Positions 41,186 to 50,524 are shown, counted from the stretch's first letter. The stretch is DNA of 64,000 bases from DATKJS01 sp050015275 (GCA_050015275.1 JBEKBS010000003.1:62001-126000), one strand, 5' to 3'. A program made the numbers and translations. The notes: generated from the sequence alone by a model not told the origin.

Positions 41186-41776
41186 ATGTCCGCAAAGAGT
41201 CCGGCCGGCCCGGCCATCCTCCTCATTTCTCTTCTGGGCCTGGCCCTCGCATCCGGATCCCAGGAAGTCCCGGGCCAGCCCGCAGGGACTATTCGGATGT
41301 TCTTTACGGCCCGGTCGGCAAAGGCCGACGACACCCTGCCCGAAGAGGCCCGCAAGGGGTTCGAGGACGATGACGGACGGCCCCTCAGGGCCGTGGCTCT
41401 CGACCTCAACGGCGACGGCAAAGATGAAAAATTCTTCCTCAGCGGCGTCCCGTCGAAATCAGGCGGGAGCCAGTGGGTCGTCTGGGACGAAGCCGCGAGC
41501 ACGGTCCGCGGCCTCATCATCGGCAGCATCATCTTCATCGGGCGGGAAACCGACGAGGGTTTCCCCCGGCTCGAGACCTATTGGAAGCAGGGCGGAGACA
41601 TGTCCGTCGTCTTCAATTACACCTTCAGCCGCGGAAAATACGTCCGGGTCAATTCGCGCTCGCTGACCGTTTCCGAGATCAACGAATATTTCCGGACCAA
41701 GCCCCCGATCGACCTCGACAAAGAGCTGGCCGAGATCAAAGCGGACCATGACACCCCCCAGAATCCGGTCCCTTGA
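41186..41776 (+). CDS. Exported protein of unknown function, probably leaderless
   Basis: The 196-residue protein has a signal peptide (core GPAILLISLLGLALASGS). The mature part contains DLNGDGKDEKFFLSG, an EF-hand/FG-GAP-like calcium-type loop, then strands ending before PPIDLDKELAEIKAD. I do not recognise the family. The ATG at 41186 gives the proper signal peptide, but there is no Shine-Dalgarno sequence, and the -10 box lies only eight bases upstream. The gene overlaps the next one by 29 bp, so the two are probably co-expressed. Confidence 0.68.
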   Translation: MSAKSPAGPAILLISLLGLALASGSQEVPGQPAGTIRMFFTARSAKADDTLPEEARKGFEDDDGRPLRAVALDLNGDGKDEKFFLSGVPSKSGGSQWVVWDEAASTVRGLIIGSIIFIGRETDEGFPRLETYWKQGGDMSVVFNYTFSRGKYVRVNSRSLTVSEINEYFRTKPPIDLDKELAEIKADHDTPQNPVP

Positions 41777-42779
41777 CCCGTCCGAGCGGCTCGCCCGGGC
41801 CACCGTTTTGGCGCTCATCGTGTTCGCAGCCGCCTCCTGCCGGGGCCCGGCCCCGCCCGCCGGCCACAGCGGAAGGACGCTCACCGTCGCGGTCGTTCCC
41901 ATGGGCACGACCCACGAGTTCTGGAAGTCCGTCCACGCGGGCGCCCTGACCGCCGCGCGCGAGCTCGGCGTCCGTCTCATCTGGAAGGGTCCGCTCAAGG
42001 AAACGGACCGGAACGAACAACTCCAGATCGTGGAAACCCTGACCGGCTCGGGCATCGACGCCCTGGTCCTCTCGCCCCTGGACGACAGGGCGCTCATCCG
42101 ACCGGTCCTCGAGGCCGCCGCCCTCGGGATCCCGACGGTCACGTTCAATACCGCGCTCGCGGGGAGCGGCCCGATCGCCCTGGTCGCGACCGATAATTTC
42201 AGGGGCGGGGTCATGGCCGCGGAGCGGGTCGGCCGGCTCACGGGAGGCCGCGGCAGGCTCATCCTGGTCCGGGTGACCGAGGGCGTCGAGGGGACGAGGC
42301 TCCGCGAGGAAGGGTTCCTCGAGACGGTCCGGCGCGATTTCCCCGGGCTCACGATCCTCTCCGACAACCAGTACGGCGGGGCGTCCACGGAGACCGCCTA
42401 CCAGACCATGGAAAACCTCCTGGCCCGGTTCCCGGCCGTGGACGCGGTCTTCACGCCCAACGAATCCACGACCTTCGGCGCCTTGCGGGCCCTTCAGGAC
42501 CACGGCCTGGCGGGGAAGGTCGTCCACATCGGCTTCGACTCGTCGGCCAAGCTCATCGAGGCCCTCGGTAAAAAAGAGATCCTCGGACTCGTCCTGCAGG
42601 ACCCGTTCGAGATGGGTTCCCGGAGCGTGAGAACGGCCGTCGCACATCTCAGGGGCGAGCCTTACGAAAAGAACGTGGCCACGGGAGTTGTCCTGGCCAC
42701 ACCTGACAACATGAACGAGCCTTCCATCCGGAGGCTCCTCGTGCCCGACCTTTCCGTCCTCGGCAAGGACGCGCGATGA
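41748..42779 (+). CDS. Sugar-binding periplasmic lipoprotein (ribose-type PBP)
   Basis: The 343-residue protein has a hydrophobic N-terminus ending FAAASC, a possible lipobox, then a periplasmic-binding-protein fold of the ribose/LacI type: VVPMGTTHEFWKSVHAGA, LVLSPLD, GIPTVTFNT, VATDNFRGG and VHIGFDSSAKLIEAL. It would bind a sugar and deliver it to an ABC permease or sensor, but no ABC permease or ATPase genes are nearby. The GH38 mannosidase gene starts 40 bp downstream, suggesting a mannose- or glycan-related ligand. Its start overlaps the gene before it by 29 bp. Confidence 0.85.
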   Translation: MTPPRIRSLDPSERLARATVLALIVFAAASCRGPAPPAGHSGRTLTVAVVPMGTTHEFWKSVHAGALTAARELGVRLIWKGPLKETDRNEQLQIVETLTGSGIDALVLSPLDDRALIRPVLEAAALGIPTVTFNTALAGSGPIALVATDNFRGGVMAAERVGRLTGGRGRLILVRVTEGVEGTRLREEGFLETVRRDFPGLTILSDNQYGGASTETAYQTMENLLARFPAVDAVFTPNESTTFGALRALQDHGLAGKVVHIGFDSSAKLIEALGKKEILGLVLQDPFEMGSRSVRTAVAHLRGEPYEKNVATGVVLATPDNMNEPSIRRLLVPDLSVLGKDAR

Positions 42780-42819
42780 TGGAGGCCGGGCGGCATTTCG
42801 AGAGCATGAGGAGACGCCC

Positions 42820-45516
42820 ATGAATCAAGCCGGAAAGAGACGTCTGGCCGTCCTCCTGACCGCGGCCTTCGGGGCCGCGATCGTCCTTTCGGGAACGGCG
42901 ATGGAAAAAAGGAGCCCAGCCGTGAAAACCGCTCAAGAGACCGGATCAAGGACCTCCCCGCCTGCCGCGGGAGGCCTGTTCATCATCTCGTCCAGCCACC
43001 AGGACATCGCCTGGATGGATTCGCCCCAGAAATGCGTCGAGTTCAGGGATAGGAACGTCATCAGCCCCGCCCTGGCCATGCTGGGCAAGAACGGCGCCTA
43101 CGCCTTCAGCATGGAGAACATGCTCAACCTCATGGAGTACCTGGAGCGCCACCCCGACCGGAAAGACGAAATCGCCCGCTATACGCGGGAGGGCCGGATG
43201 GAGTGGGGGGCGACGTTCAACCAGCCCTACGAATCCCTCCTCAGCGGCGAGCAGCTCGTCCGGGAAGCCTATTTCGGCCGGCGCTGGATCAAGAAGAATT
43301 TTCCCGGCTGTGACGCCCGGGTCTACTTCAGCCCCGACGTGCCCGGCCGGTCCATGCAGATGCCCCAGATCCTGGCCAAGGCGGGCATCCCCTACCTGGT
43401 CATGAGCCGCTACCAGGAGGGCCTCTACCGCTGGGCGAGCCCGGACGGGACCTCCGTCCTGGCCTATTCGCCGGGCCATTACGGGAATGCGTCCGCCTAT
43501 CTGAACGCCGCGCCGGAGGAGGCCGCCAAGGCCATCGCCGGGAAGGTCGCCAAGTGGGAAGAATATCACGCCGCGCGCAACCTCCCGCCCCGGTTCCCGC
43601 TCCTCAATTCCGTCGACTTCTCCCAGCCGACCGACTTTGACGCCCTGATCAAGAATTGGAATGGGAGCGGCCGGACGGCCGGGGCTGTCCCCCTGACCAT
43701 GGAGTATTCCTCGGCCCGCCGGTTTTTCGAGGCGATCGACATCAAGGCCGCGAAGTTCCAGACGATCACGGGCGAGCGGCCCAACCTCTGGCTTTACATC
43801 CATGGGCCGACCCATCATTGGGCCATTTCCGCGGGGCGCGAGGCCGGGAGGCTGCTTCCGGCGGCCGAGACCTTCAGCGCGGCCCGGGCGGTCATCGAGG
43901 GCGGCTTCAGCGCCTATCCGGCCCGCCGGCTCGAGGAGGCCTGGCAGGCCGCGATCTATCCGGACCACGGCTGGGGGGGAAAAGAGGGGCAGGTCACGGA
44001 CCGCCTCTTCCGGAAAAAATACGAGTTCGCCCGGGACGAGGGCCGCGACATGCTCTCCACGGCCCTGGCCGGTATCGCCCCTCACATCAAGACCCGTCCC
44101 AACCCGGGCGTTCCCCTCATCGTTTTCAACACCCTCTCCTGGAAGCGGACGGATCCCGTCGTCTGCCTGGTCACGCCGCGGAGCGGGGATTTCCTCCTTC
44201 GCGATGGCGATGGAAAAGAGACCGCGTATCAACGGCTCCCCGCCCTCCCCGGCCAGGCCGAGGGCGCCGTCAGGATCGAATTCGCCGCCGGGGACGTCCC
44301 CGGCCTGGGTTACAAGACCTGGTACCTGGCCGAAGGGCGGCCGGCGAGCGTCATGAATCCCGCGTCGGCCCGGGCGAACAGCGTCGAGAACGCTTTTTAT
44401 AGGATCGAGCTCGCCCCCGGCGGGGTCAAGAGCATCTTCGACAAGGAGCTCGGCCGGGATGTCCTGGCCGCCGGGAAATTCCTCGGCTTCGAGGTTTTCA
44501 CCATGCAGTCTGTCGGCAACGGGGCCGGCGAGTTCGGGCGGGTCCAGCAGCCGACCATGGAGGGCTTCGACCGGCTCGGTCTGCACGGCCCGGCCTGGAA
44601 ACTCAGCGAAACAGAATCCGGCCCGATGAAGACGGTCTTCATCCTGGAGCAGCCGCTCAAGAATTGCACGGTCCGGCAGAGGCTCATCGTCCGGAACGAT
44701 GTCAAGCGGATCGACTGCGAGGTCGACCTCCTGGGCTGGGACGGCGACCCGTACAGGGAATTCCGGATGGCCCTCCCGGTCAACGCTGAAAAAGGCCGGG
44801 TGGCCTACGAGGTGCCCCTGGGCGTCGTCGAGGTGGGCTCGAGCGAGATCAAGGGCCCCGGCGGCCCGGCCTACGGGAATCTCGTCTATGACGAAGAGTG
44901 TTCCGACATCCGGCCACGCGAGGTCCAGAACTTCCTCAGCGCGGGCGACGACCGTTTCGGGGTCACCTTGAGCACGAGCGTCGCCGTCTGCGATTATAAA
45001 GATCCGACGACCTCACCCGTCGCGTACCCGGTCCTCCAGCCCATCCTCCTCGCGTCCCGGCGGAGTTGCCACAGCGAAGGGAACTGGTATCTCCAGGAGG
45101 GCGACCATCATTATCGTTTTTCGCTGACGAGCCATGGACCGGGCTGGCGGAGCGGCTATAAACAGGGGATCCAGCCCAACAATCCCCTGATCGCCCTCGT
45201 GAACCCGGCGGCCGGAGCCGGCGCTTCCCTGCCGGATACGATGTCGTTCCTCTCGCTCTCCGCCCCGAATATCCTGGTCAGCACGCTCAAGAAAGCCGAG
45301 GACGACGACTCCGTCATCCTCCGGGTCTACGACATCGAGGGGAAGGACGCCGAGGCCCGCCTCAACCTCTTCTTCCCGCTGAGATCACTGGAAAGCGTCA
45401 ACATCATCGAGGAGGCCCCGAAGGGGCTGAAGCCGGCGAAAGACGGCTTCGTCCTGAAGGTCGGCCACCACGCCGTCGAGACGTTCCGGCTCGTCCCCGG
45501 GGAAAAGCGGAACTAG
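42820..45516 (+). CDS. Exported GH38 alpha-mannosidase
   Basis: The 898-residue enzyme starts with a signal peptide (core LAVLLTAAFGAAIVLSG). The catalytic domain begins with SSHQDIAW (His60 and Asp62 as zinc ligands), and the nucleophile Asp is 173 in FSPDVPGR, the GH38 FxxD-type position. A middle three-helix domain and a C-terminal beta domain bring it to the family's usual size. It would release mannose from alpha-mannosides in the periplasm or outside. It is last in a three-gene unit with the leaderless gene and the sugar-binding lipoprotein. Confidence 0.9.
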   Translation: MNQAGKRRLAVLLTAAFGAAIVLSGTAMEKRSPAVKTAQETGSRTSPPAAGGLFIISSSHQDIAWMDSPQKCVEFRDRNVISPALAMLGKNGAYAFSMENMLNLMEYLERHPDRKDEIARYTREGRMEWGATFNQPYESLLSGEQLVREAYFGRRWIKKNFPGCDARVYFSPDVPGRSMQMPQILAKAGIPYLVMSRYQEGLYRWASPDGTSVLAYSPGHYGNASAYLNAAPEEAAKAIAGKVAKWEEYHAARNLPPRFPLLNSVDFSQPTDFDALIKNWNGSGRTAGAVPLTMEYSSARRFFEAIDIKAAKFQTITGERPNLWLYIHGPTHHWAISAGREAGRLLPAAETFSAARAVIEGGFSAYPARRLEEAWQAAIYPDHGWGGKEGQVTDRLFRKKYEFARDEGRDMLSTALAGIAPHIKTRPNPGVPLIVFNTLSWKRTDPVVCLVTPRSGDFLLRDGDGKETAYQRLPALPGQAEGAVRIEFAAGDVPGLGYKTWYLAEGRPASVMNPASARANSVENAFYRIELAPGGVKSIFDKELGRDVLAAGKFLGFEVFTMQSVGNGAGEFGRVQQPTMEGFDRLGLHGPAWKLSETESGPMKTVFILEQPLKNCTVRQRLIVRNDVKRIDCEVDLLGWDGDPYREFRMALPVNAEKGRVAYEVPLGVVEVGSSEIKGPGGPAYGNLVYDEECSDIRPREVQNFLSAGDDRFGVTLSTSVAVCDYKDPTTSPVAYPVLQPILLASRRSCHSEGNWYLQEGDHHYRFSLTSHGPGWRSGYKQGIQPNNPLIALVNPAAGAGASLPDTMSFLSLSAPNILVSTLKKAEDDDSVILRVYDIEGKDAEARLNLFFPLRSLESVNIIEEAPKGLKPAKDGFVLKVGHHAVETFRLVPGEKRN

Positions 45517-45535
45517 CCCGAAGCGACGGCCGGAG

Positions 45536-45811
45536 CTATTCCTCGTCGATCCGGGTCAGCTCGAAGACGACGGGGTTAGCGGCATCCGGGCACGGATGTG
45601 TCAGCACGTCCGTGTTTTGAGCCCAGGGGAACTCGGCGTTGAACATCATGGCGAAGACCTTGGGCAGCATGCTGTAAAGGGCATGGACGCAGATCTTCCC
45701 GTCGACGCCCGTCTGAGTGAACCGGACGACGTCCCCGGCCTTGTGACCGAGGCTGCATTCGCCTTTCACGCTGAGGACCCTGGCTTTCACCTCTTTGATT
45801 TTGCGGGCCAT
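45536..45811 (-). CDS. TIGR04076-family small protein
   Basis: This 91-residue protein matches what I know of TIGR04076: KARVLSVKGECSLGHKAGDVV at the N-terminus, HALYSMLPKVFAMMFNAEFPWAQN in the middle and a late LTHPCPDAANPVVFELTR, with conserved cysteines at about 19, 41 and 74. Function is unknown; the cysteines suggest redox or metal binding. The ATG at 45811 is chosen for AAGGAG six bases ahead. A TATAAT box lies on the minus strand at 45852-45857, without a clear -35 box. It is convergent with the GH38 gene and divergent from the 98-residue gene. Confidence 0.8.
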   Translation of the reverse strand: MARKIKEVKARVLSVKGECSLGHKAGDVVRFTQTGVDGKICVHALYSMLPKVFAMMFNAEFPWAQNTDVLTHPCPDAANPVVFELTRIDEE

Positions 45812-45962
45812 CGCCTTCTCCTTGATGGTTATCCTTGATCCGGCCGGCCCCATTATACGCAACTCCCCGGCCGGAGACACGGATATTCGCGGGCAGAGGG
45901 TGAGAATTCCGGAGCCCAGGGGACCGTCTTTCTCGGTGAAGATCCAAATTCAGGAGGTCCGG

Positions 45963-46259
45963 ATGAAAGCCAAGATCGGGCGAGAGGAGTTCGTGCGGCT
46001 GGCCATCTCGAAGCTGCGGCTGGCCAACTACAAAGGGATCCATTCCGTTTACAGCGGGTTCAACGAAGCCTTCAAGGCCTACTTCGAGGGCGCCAATCCC
46101 ATCGAAGTGACCGGGGAACTGGCCAAGGAGGGGAAGATCGCCCTGCGGCCGGTCAAGGGAGGGGTGATGCTCTACCTCCCCGAGGACGGCCCCGTGATGA
46201 GCCGCGGGGACGCGGCCCTTCTGAAAATGGGGCTTCTCGAGAAGCCCAAGGACCCCTGA
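45963..46259 (+). CDS. Small soluble protein, unknown function
   Basis: The 98-residue protein starts behind a perfect AGGAGG ribosome site four bases before the ATG. It is soluble and mixed alpha/beta, with GIHSVYSGFNEAFKAYF and NPIEVTGELAKEGKIALRPVKGGVMLYLP as clear segments; the latter resembles a winged-helix wing strand pair (a short helix, then basic beta turns). I do not recognise a family. It faces the TIGR04076 gene divergently, so they may share a control region. Confidence 0.7.
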   Translation: MKAKIGREEFVRLAISKLRLANYKGIHSVYSGFNEAFKAYFEGANPIEVTGELAKEGKIALRPVKGGVMLYLPEDGPVMSRGDAALLKMGLLEKPKDP

Positions 46260-46285
46260 GCCCGGCCCGGACTTCGAAAAAGGGA

Positions 46286-46315
46286 TTGCTTTTTCCCTCC
46301 GGCCGTTGCCATACT
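46286..46315 (+). promoter_or_regulatory. Weak promoter candidate for the GH2 gene
   Basis: TTGCTT (46286-46291) and CATACT (46310-46315) are 18 bp apart, 19 bp before the ATG. Each box has two mismatches. Confidence 0.35.
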
Positions 46316-46334
46316 AGCCCGCGGGAGGGAGATC

Positions 46335-48458
46335 ATGGCTCAATGGACGCGCCGGAAGTTCCTGGGAGACGGGGTCAAGGCGGCCGCCGCGGGGGCCGTG
46401 GTCATGGGGAGCTCCTGCGCCGGCCAAGGTCCCGGCACGGCCGACAGGATCTTCCATCAAGTCATTCCGCTGTCGGGAACGTGGGCCTTCCGCACCGACG
46501 CCCGAAATGAGGGCGAGGCGCTCGGTTGGCACAAGCCCGGCGGGGCCGGCGAGGGCTGGGAGGAGGTCCAAGTCCCCCACACCTGGCAGGTCTCCGAAAG
46601 AACGGCCGGATACATGGGAAGGGCCTGGTACCGCCGGGAATTCGATGCCCCTGCTTCGTGGAAGGGACTGGTCGCGCGTCTCGAGTTCGAGGCGGTCTTT
46701 CACACGGCCCGCGTCTGGGTCAACGGCCGTCCGGCGGGAGAGCACGTCGAGAAGGGCTACACGGCTTTCACCATCGATATCACGGACCTCCTCGAGCCGG
46801 GAAAAAGGAACTCCGTCGCCGTCCGGGCGGACAATTCGTTCTCTCCCTCCATGCTGCCGCGGGAACGTTCCTATGATTGGGCCCCGGACGGCGGGATCAC
46901 GAGGCCGGTGAGCCTCCTCCTGGCCCCGCCTGTCTTTCTCGAAGACATCAGGGTCGACGCCTGGCCGGACATCGGCAAGAATACGGCGGCCCTCCAGATC
47001 AGGGCGGCCATCCGGAACGCTTCGGGAAAAGACGCCGCCGTCACGGTCGGATACCGCATCCTAGAAGAGGCGACGGGGCTGGTGGCCCTGGAGAATGCCG
47101 GCGCCATCGAGGCGCGTCTCCCGGCCGGGACGTCGCGGGAGATCGTCCTGCCGGCAGCCGTCCTTGATGCCCCGAAGCTCTGGCACTTCGACCATCCCCA
47201 TCTCTATGCGGGCGAGGTGACGATCTCGGATCGAGGGGAGGCCGTCCATTCCCTCTCGTCGAGCTTCGGCGTCCGGAGGATCGAAGTCCGCGGGACCGAG
47301 TTCCTCCTCAACGGCGAGCCGGCGCGCCTCCACGGCGTCGAACGCATGGCCGGGAGCCACCCCGCCTACGGCATGGCCGAGCCCGGGGCCTGGATCACCC
47401 ACGACCACGACGACCTCAAAAATCTGAACTGCGTCTTCACCCGCGTCCACTGGCAGCAGGACAGGCGGGTCCTGGATTATTGCGACCGGAACGGCATCCT
47501 CATCCAGGTCGAAGTCCCGACGTGGGGCGGCGATACTTTCAAAGGCATGCCGGAGAGGCCCTCGGACGATATCCTGACGAATGGCCTCGAGCAGCTCCGG
47601 GAGATGATCGGCCGGGACCGGAATCATCCCAGCATTTTTTCCTGGGGCTTGTGCAACGAAGTCGGGGGTCAGAATCCGCCGGCCAAGCTGTTCGTCCGGG
47701 AGATGCTGCGCGAGGCCAAGCGCCTCGACCCGAAGCGGCTCTGCTCCTATGCTTCGAGCTCCCTAGAAACAACGCCGGAAGCCGACGTCGCCGGCGAGAT
47801 GGACTTCATTGAATGGAACGAATATTACGAAACCTGGTACGGCGGGACCGTCGAGGCCATGCGGGCGAATCTCGAAGCGATCCACCGGGCCTTCCCCGGT
47901 AAACCCATTGTCATCAGCGAGTACGGCTACTGCGCCTGCACGGAGGACCGGCCGGAAAACGACGGCCGCCGGGCCGAGATCCTGCGGAGCCACAACCGGG
48001 TCTTCCGGGACTACCCGTGGGTCGCGGGACTCATCTTCTTCTGCTACAACGACTACCGGACCCACATCGGCGACAAGGGCCTCGGTGTCCTCAAGCAGCG
48101 CGTCCACGGCGTCGTGGACCTCTACGGGGCGAGAAAGCCTTCCTACGACGTTTTGCGCCGCGAATCGAGCCCCATCGCTGAGATAAGAGCCCGCGAAAAC
48201 GCCGGGAAGAGATCCGTTGTCGTCCGGACAAGGAAGGACATCCCCGCCTATGCTCTCCGTGGGTACAAACTTGTTTGGATCGCCTACGGGGACGGTGACA
48301 TACCGGTCGAATGGGGCGAAACGCCCCTCCCCGACCTCAGGCCGGGAGAGGAGGCCGAGGTTCCCGTCGAAGTCAGGAGCGCTAAACCGCGCCGGGTTGT
48401 GATCGACGTCATGCGCCCGACCGGCTTTTCGGCGGCGACTCTCATCTCGGCGAAATGA
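46335..48458 (+). CDS. Exported GH2-family glycosidase (beta-galactosidase/beta-mannosidase type)
   Basis: The 707-residue enzyme has a twin-arginine signal (RRKFLG) with a possible lipobox cysteine (MGSSC), then a GH2 jelly-roll (VPHTWQV, GRAWYRREF, VWVNGRPAGEHVEKGY), an Ig-like middle domain and a catalytic barrel. The acid/base is Glu442 in LCNEVGG and the nucleophile Glu529 in ISEYGY. The C-terminal Ig-like part is short. Beta-galactosidase, beta-mannosidase or beta-glucuronidase activity cannot be told apart by eye. The Tat signal implies folding before export, consistent with a cofactor-free but large enzyme. Confidence 0.9.
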   Translation: MAQWTRRKFLGDGVKAAAAGAVVMGSSCAGQGPGTADRIFHQVIPLSGTWAFRTDARNEGEALGWHKPGGAGEGWEEVQVPHTWQVSERTAGYMGRAWYRREFDAPASWKGLVARLEFEAVFHTARVWVNGRPAGEHVEKGYTAFTIDITDLLEPGKRNSVAVRADNSFSPSMLPRERSYDWAPDGGITRPVSLLLAPPVFLEDIRVDAWPDIGKNTAALQIRAAIRNASGKDAAVTVGYRILEEATGLVALENAGAIEARLPAGTSREIVLPAAVLDAPKLWHFDHPHLYAGEVTISDRGEAVHSLSSSFGVRRIEVRGTEFLLNGEPARLHGVERMAGSHPAYGMAEPGAWITHDHDDLKNLNCVFTRVHWQQDRRVLDYCDRNGILIQVEVPTWGGDTFKGMPERPSDDILTNGLEQLREMIGRDRNHPSIFSWGLCNEVGGQNPPAKLFVREMLREAKRLDPKRLCSYASSSLETTPEADVAGEMDFIEWNEYYETWYGGTVEAMRANLEAIHRAFPGKPIVISEYGYCACTEDRPENDGRRAEILRSHNRVFRDYPWVAGLIFFCYNDYRTHIGDKGLGVLKQRVHGVVDLYGARKPSYDVLRRESSPIAEIRARENAGKRSVVVRTRKDIPAYALRGYKLVWIAYGDGDIPVEWGETPLPDLRPGEEAEVPVEVRSAKPRRVVIDVMRPTGFSAATLISAK

Positions 48459-48461
48459 TCG

Positions 48462-49349
48462 CTAGCTTTTCTTGTCCAGCTCCGCGATGACCGCCGCGAT
48501 GTGGCGGTTGAATTCGTCCGGCCGCTCGAGCATCGGGTAGTGGCCCATGTGCTTCATGACGATCGCGTCGAAATCCGGCTTGACCTTCCTGACGCCGGCC
48601 AGGTCCGTCGGATAAAGGTCGCCGTTGATCGCCCGGAGCGGGACGGTCAGCCTGCGGGCCGAAGCCGCCGTGTCATATCCGGCCAGGCCCAGGAACATGG
48701 CGCAGGTCGCTTCGGGCAAGGTCTTGGCCATGCGGCGCTCAGCCTCGGCCACGATGCCGGGGTCGGCGTCCGGATGGAAGAGGGCCTTGGTCATGGCCTT
48801 CACGCTGCCCGCGAAATCCCTGCGGAAGGTCTCGGCCCTTTGCCGGGCTTCGTCCGGCGTGATCTTGTAATCGAGGCTCTGGAAAGTATCGACGCCGACG
48901 ACACCGGCGACCCGGCCGGGCATGAGCAGGGCCGCTTCGATGGCCACCGGTCCCCCGAGCGAGTTGCCGAAGATGATCATGCGCTTGAGCTTTTCGGCAT
49001 CGGCGACGGCCTTGACGTCCGCGCCGAACTCGGGCAGACCCCATTTCGTCCGGTCCGTCCCCGATTCCCCGTGGCCGGCGAGGTCGAGGGCGATGACCCG
49101 GTGGCTCGCCCCGAACGCCTTGAGCTCCGCGTCCCAGAAACTGCGGTTTGCCAGCCCCCCGTGGACGAAGACCAGGGCCGGCTCCCCCGCCCCGCAGGCC
49201 GAATAGACGATCGTGACCCCATCAGTCGACCGGCAGATTTTTCTTTCGATATTGATAGCCATATTCTTCTCCCCCACCGCGATAGCTGCCGTAACCGCGG
49301 CCATCATCGCTAAAGCCCCAAAAAAGGCCCGTTTTTCCCTGATGCTCAT
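48462..49349 (-). CDS. Exported alpha/beta hydrolase
   Basis: The 295-residue protein has an N-terminal hydrophobic segment (AFFGALAMMAAVTAAIA) and an alpha/beta-hydrolase fold: FVHGG oxyanion motif, nucleophile Ser in GNSLGG, an acid near INGDLYP and the histidine in MKHMGHYPM. Substrate unknown; esterase, lipase or peptidase activity is possible. I chose the ATG at 49349 with GGAAGG upstream; an ATG 16 codons earlier is in frame. A TATAAT box on the minus strand at 49381-49386 lacks a good -35 box. It is divergent from the SDR operon. Confidence 0.82.
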   Translation of the reverse strand: MSIREKRAFFGALAMMAAVTAAIAVGEKNMAINIERKICRSTDGVTIVYSACGAGEPALVFVHGGLANRSFWDAELKAFGASHRVIALDLAGHGESGTDRTKWGLPEFGADVKAVADAEKLKRMIIFGNSLGGPVAIEAALLMPGRVAGVVGVDTFQSLDYKITPDEARQRAETFRRDFAGSVKAMTKALFHPDADPGIVAEAERRMAKTLPEATCAMFLGLAGYDTAASARRLTVPLRAINGDLYPTDLAGVRKVKPDFDAIVMKHMGHYPMLERPDEFNRHIAAVIAELDKKS

Positions 49350-49489
49350 CTGGCCCTTCCACACATGGATTATTTTCTTAATTATACTACACGGCAAGTG
49401 CCGGTATCTAATCGCGGCGCCTGAAAAAGGCCGAGGTGAAGCGGCACGCCGGCAAGAAGTCCCTCAGGATCTCCAGCCCCGGGTCCGGA

Positions 49490-49517
49490 TTGCCCTCTTC
49501 CCCGGGAATCTGATAAT
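49490..49517 (+). promoter_or_regulatory. Possible promoter of the SDR/PAP2 operon
   Basis: TTGCCC (49490-49495) and GATAAT (49512-49517) are 16 bp apart, 25 bp before the first SDR start codon. TAATAT at 49514 is an alternative -10. Confidence 0.45.
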
Positions 49518-49542
49518 ATCCTCTCACCACGAGAGTGCGGGG

Positions 49543-50523
49543 ATGCGAGCCCTGGTCACGGGAAGCAACGGCTTTATCGGGAGCCATTTGGCCGCCGAGC
49601 TGGCTAAGCAGGGCCATGACGTCTTCTGTCTTATCCGCCGTACGAGCGTGACCAAGGGGCTCGAGGGCCTGAAGATCAATCGAGTTCTTGGCGACACCCG
49701 GGACAAGTCTTCCCTCGCTGCGGCTGTCAAGGGGATGGACTACGTTTTTCACCTGGCTGGCGTGATCGACGCCCCCGACCCGGAAACTCATTTTGACGTC
49801 AATACGGGGGGAACGCGGAACCTTCTCGAGGCCTGTCGCGAGGCCAACTCTGCCCTGCGGAAGTTCGTCTTTGTTTCGAGCGTTTCGGCGGCTGGCCCAA
49901 GCCCGTGCGGAAAGTCGCTGAACGAGGACGACGAATCCCGGCCGATCTCGGATTACGGTCGGAGCAAGCTCGCCGCCGAAAAGATCGTCCTCGACCGCAA
50001 GGACAGCCTTCCCGTAACCGTTGTCCGGCCGCCGAACATCCTGGGGCCAAGACAGAAGGAGCTGACGGAGGCGATCCTGCTCATCCGAAAGCGGATCCTC
50101 CCGATCATAGGGACCGCGGACACCCTGACGAGCATTTTGAGCGTTCAGGACCTCGTCCGAGCCCTGATCCTAGTCGCGGAGGACCCGCGGAGCGCCGGGC
50201 GAACCTATTTCGTGACGGACGGGCGGGCTTACTCCTGGCGGGAGATCACGAGCGCTGTCGCAGAGTCTCTCGGCGTGCGCCGTGTCTATCTCCCCGTTCC
50301 ATTCGTCGTCCAATACGCCGCCGCGGGTTTCGCCGAAGCCGCTGCCCGGCTCCGCGGAACGAGGCCGGCCTTCACCCGCGGGCACGTGGTCGACGCCCGG
50401 AAGCGCTGCTGGGTTTACGACGGGTCGAGGATCCGAAGAGAGCTCGGCTTTAAGCCCACGATGGACATGAAGGATGCCGTCCGGCACGCCGTCGCTTGGT
50501 ACTGTGAGCATGGAGGAAAATGA
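49543..50523 (+). CDS. Extended SDR (NAD-dependent epimerase/reductase family), first of three
   Basis: The 326-residue protein has the nucleotide-binding TGSNGFIG at residues 6-13, the strand SSVSAAG and the catalytic YGRSK (Y-x3-K), so the SDR active site is intact. The C-terminal part has LPVPFVVQYAAAGFAEAAARL, a hydrophobic helix seen in 3-beta-HSD-like and hopanoid- or lipid-associated SDRs. It could reduce or epimerise a sugar or oxidise a lipid hydroxyl; the partner PAP2/AUR1-like gene next door favours a lipid substrate. The ATG has a weak GAGAG site; the stop is two bases before the ATG of the next gene. Confidence 0.85.
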   Translation: MRALVTGSNGFIGSHLAAELAKQGHDVFCLIRRTSVTKGLEGLKINRVLGDTRDKSSLAAAVKGMDYVFHLAGVIDAPDPETHFDVNTGGTRNLLEACREANSALRKFVFVSSVSAAGPSPCGKSLNEDDESRPISDYGRSKLAAEKIVLDRKDSLPVTVVRPPNILGPRQKELTEAILLIRKRILPIIGTADTLTSILSVQDLVRALILVAEDPRSAGRTYFVTDGRAYSWREITSAVAESLGVRRVYLPVPFVVQYAAAGFAEAAARLRGTRPAFTRGHVVDARKRCWVYDGSRIRRELGFKPTMDMKDAVRHAVAWYCEHGGK

Positions 50524-50524
50524 G

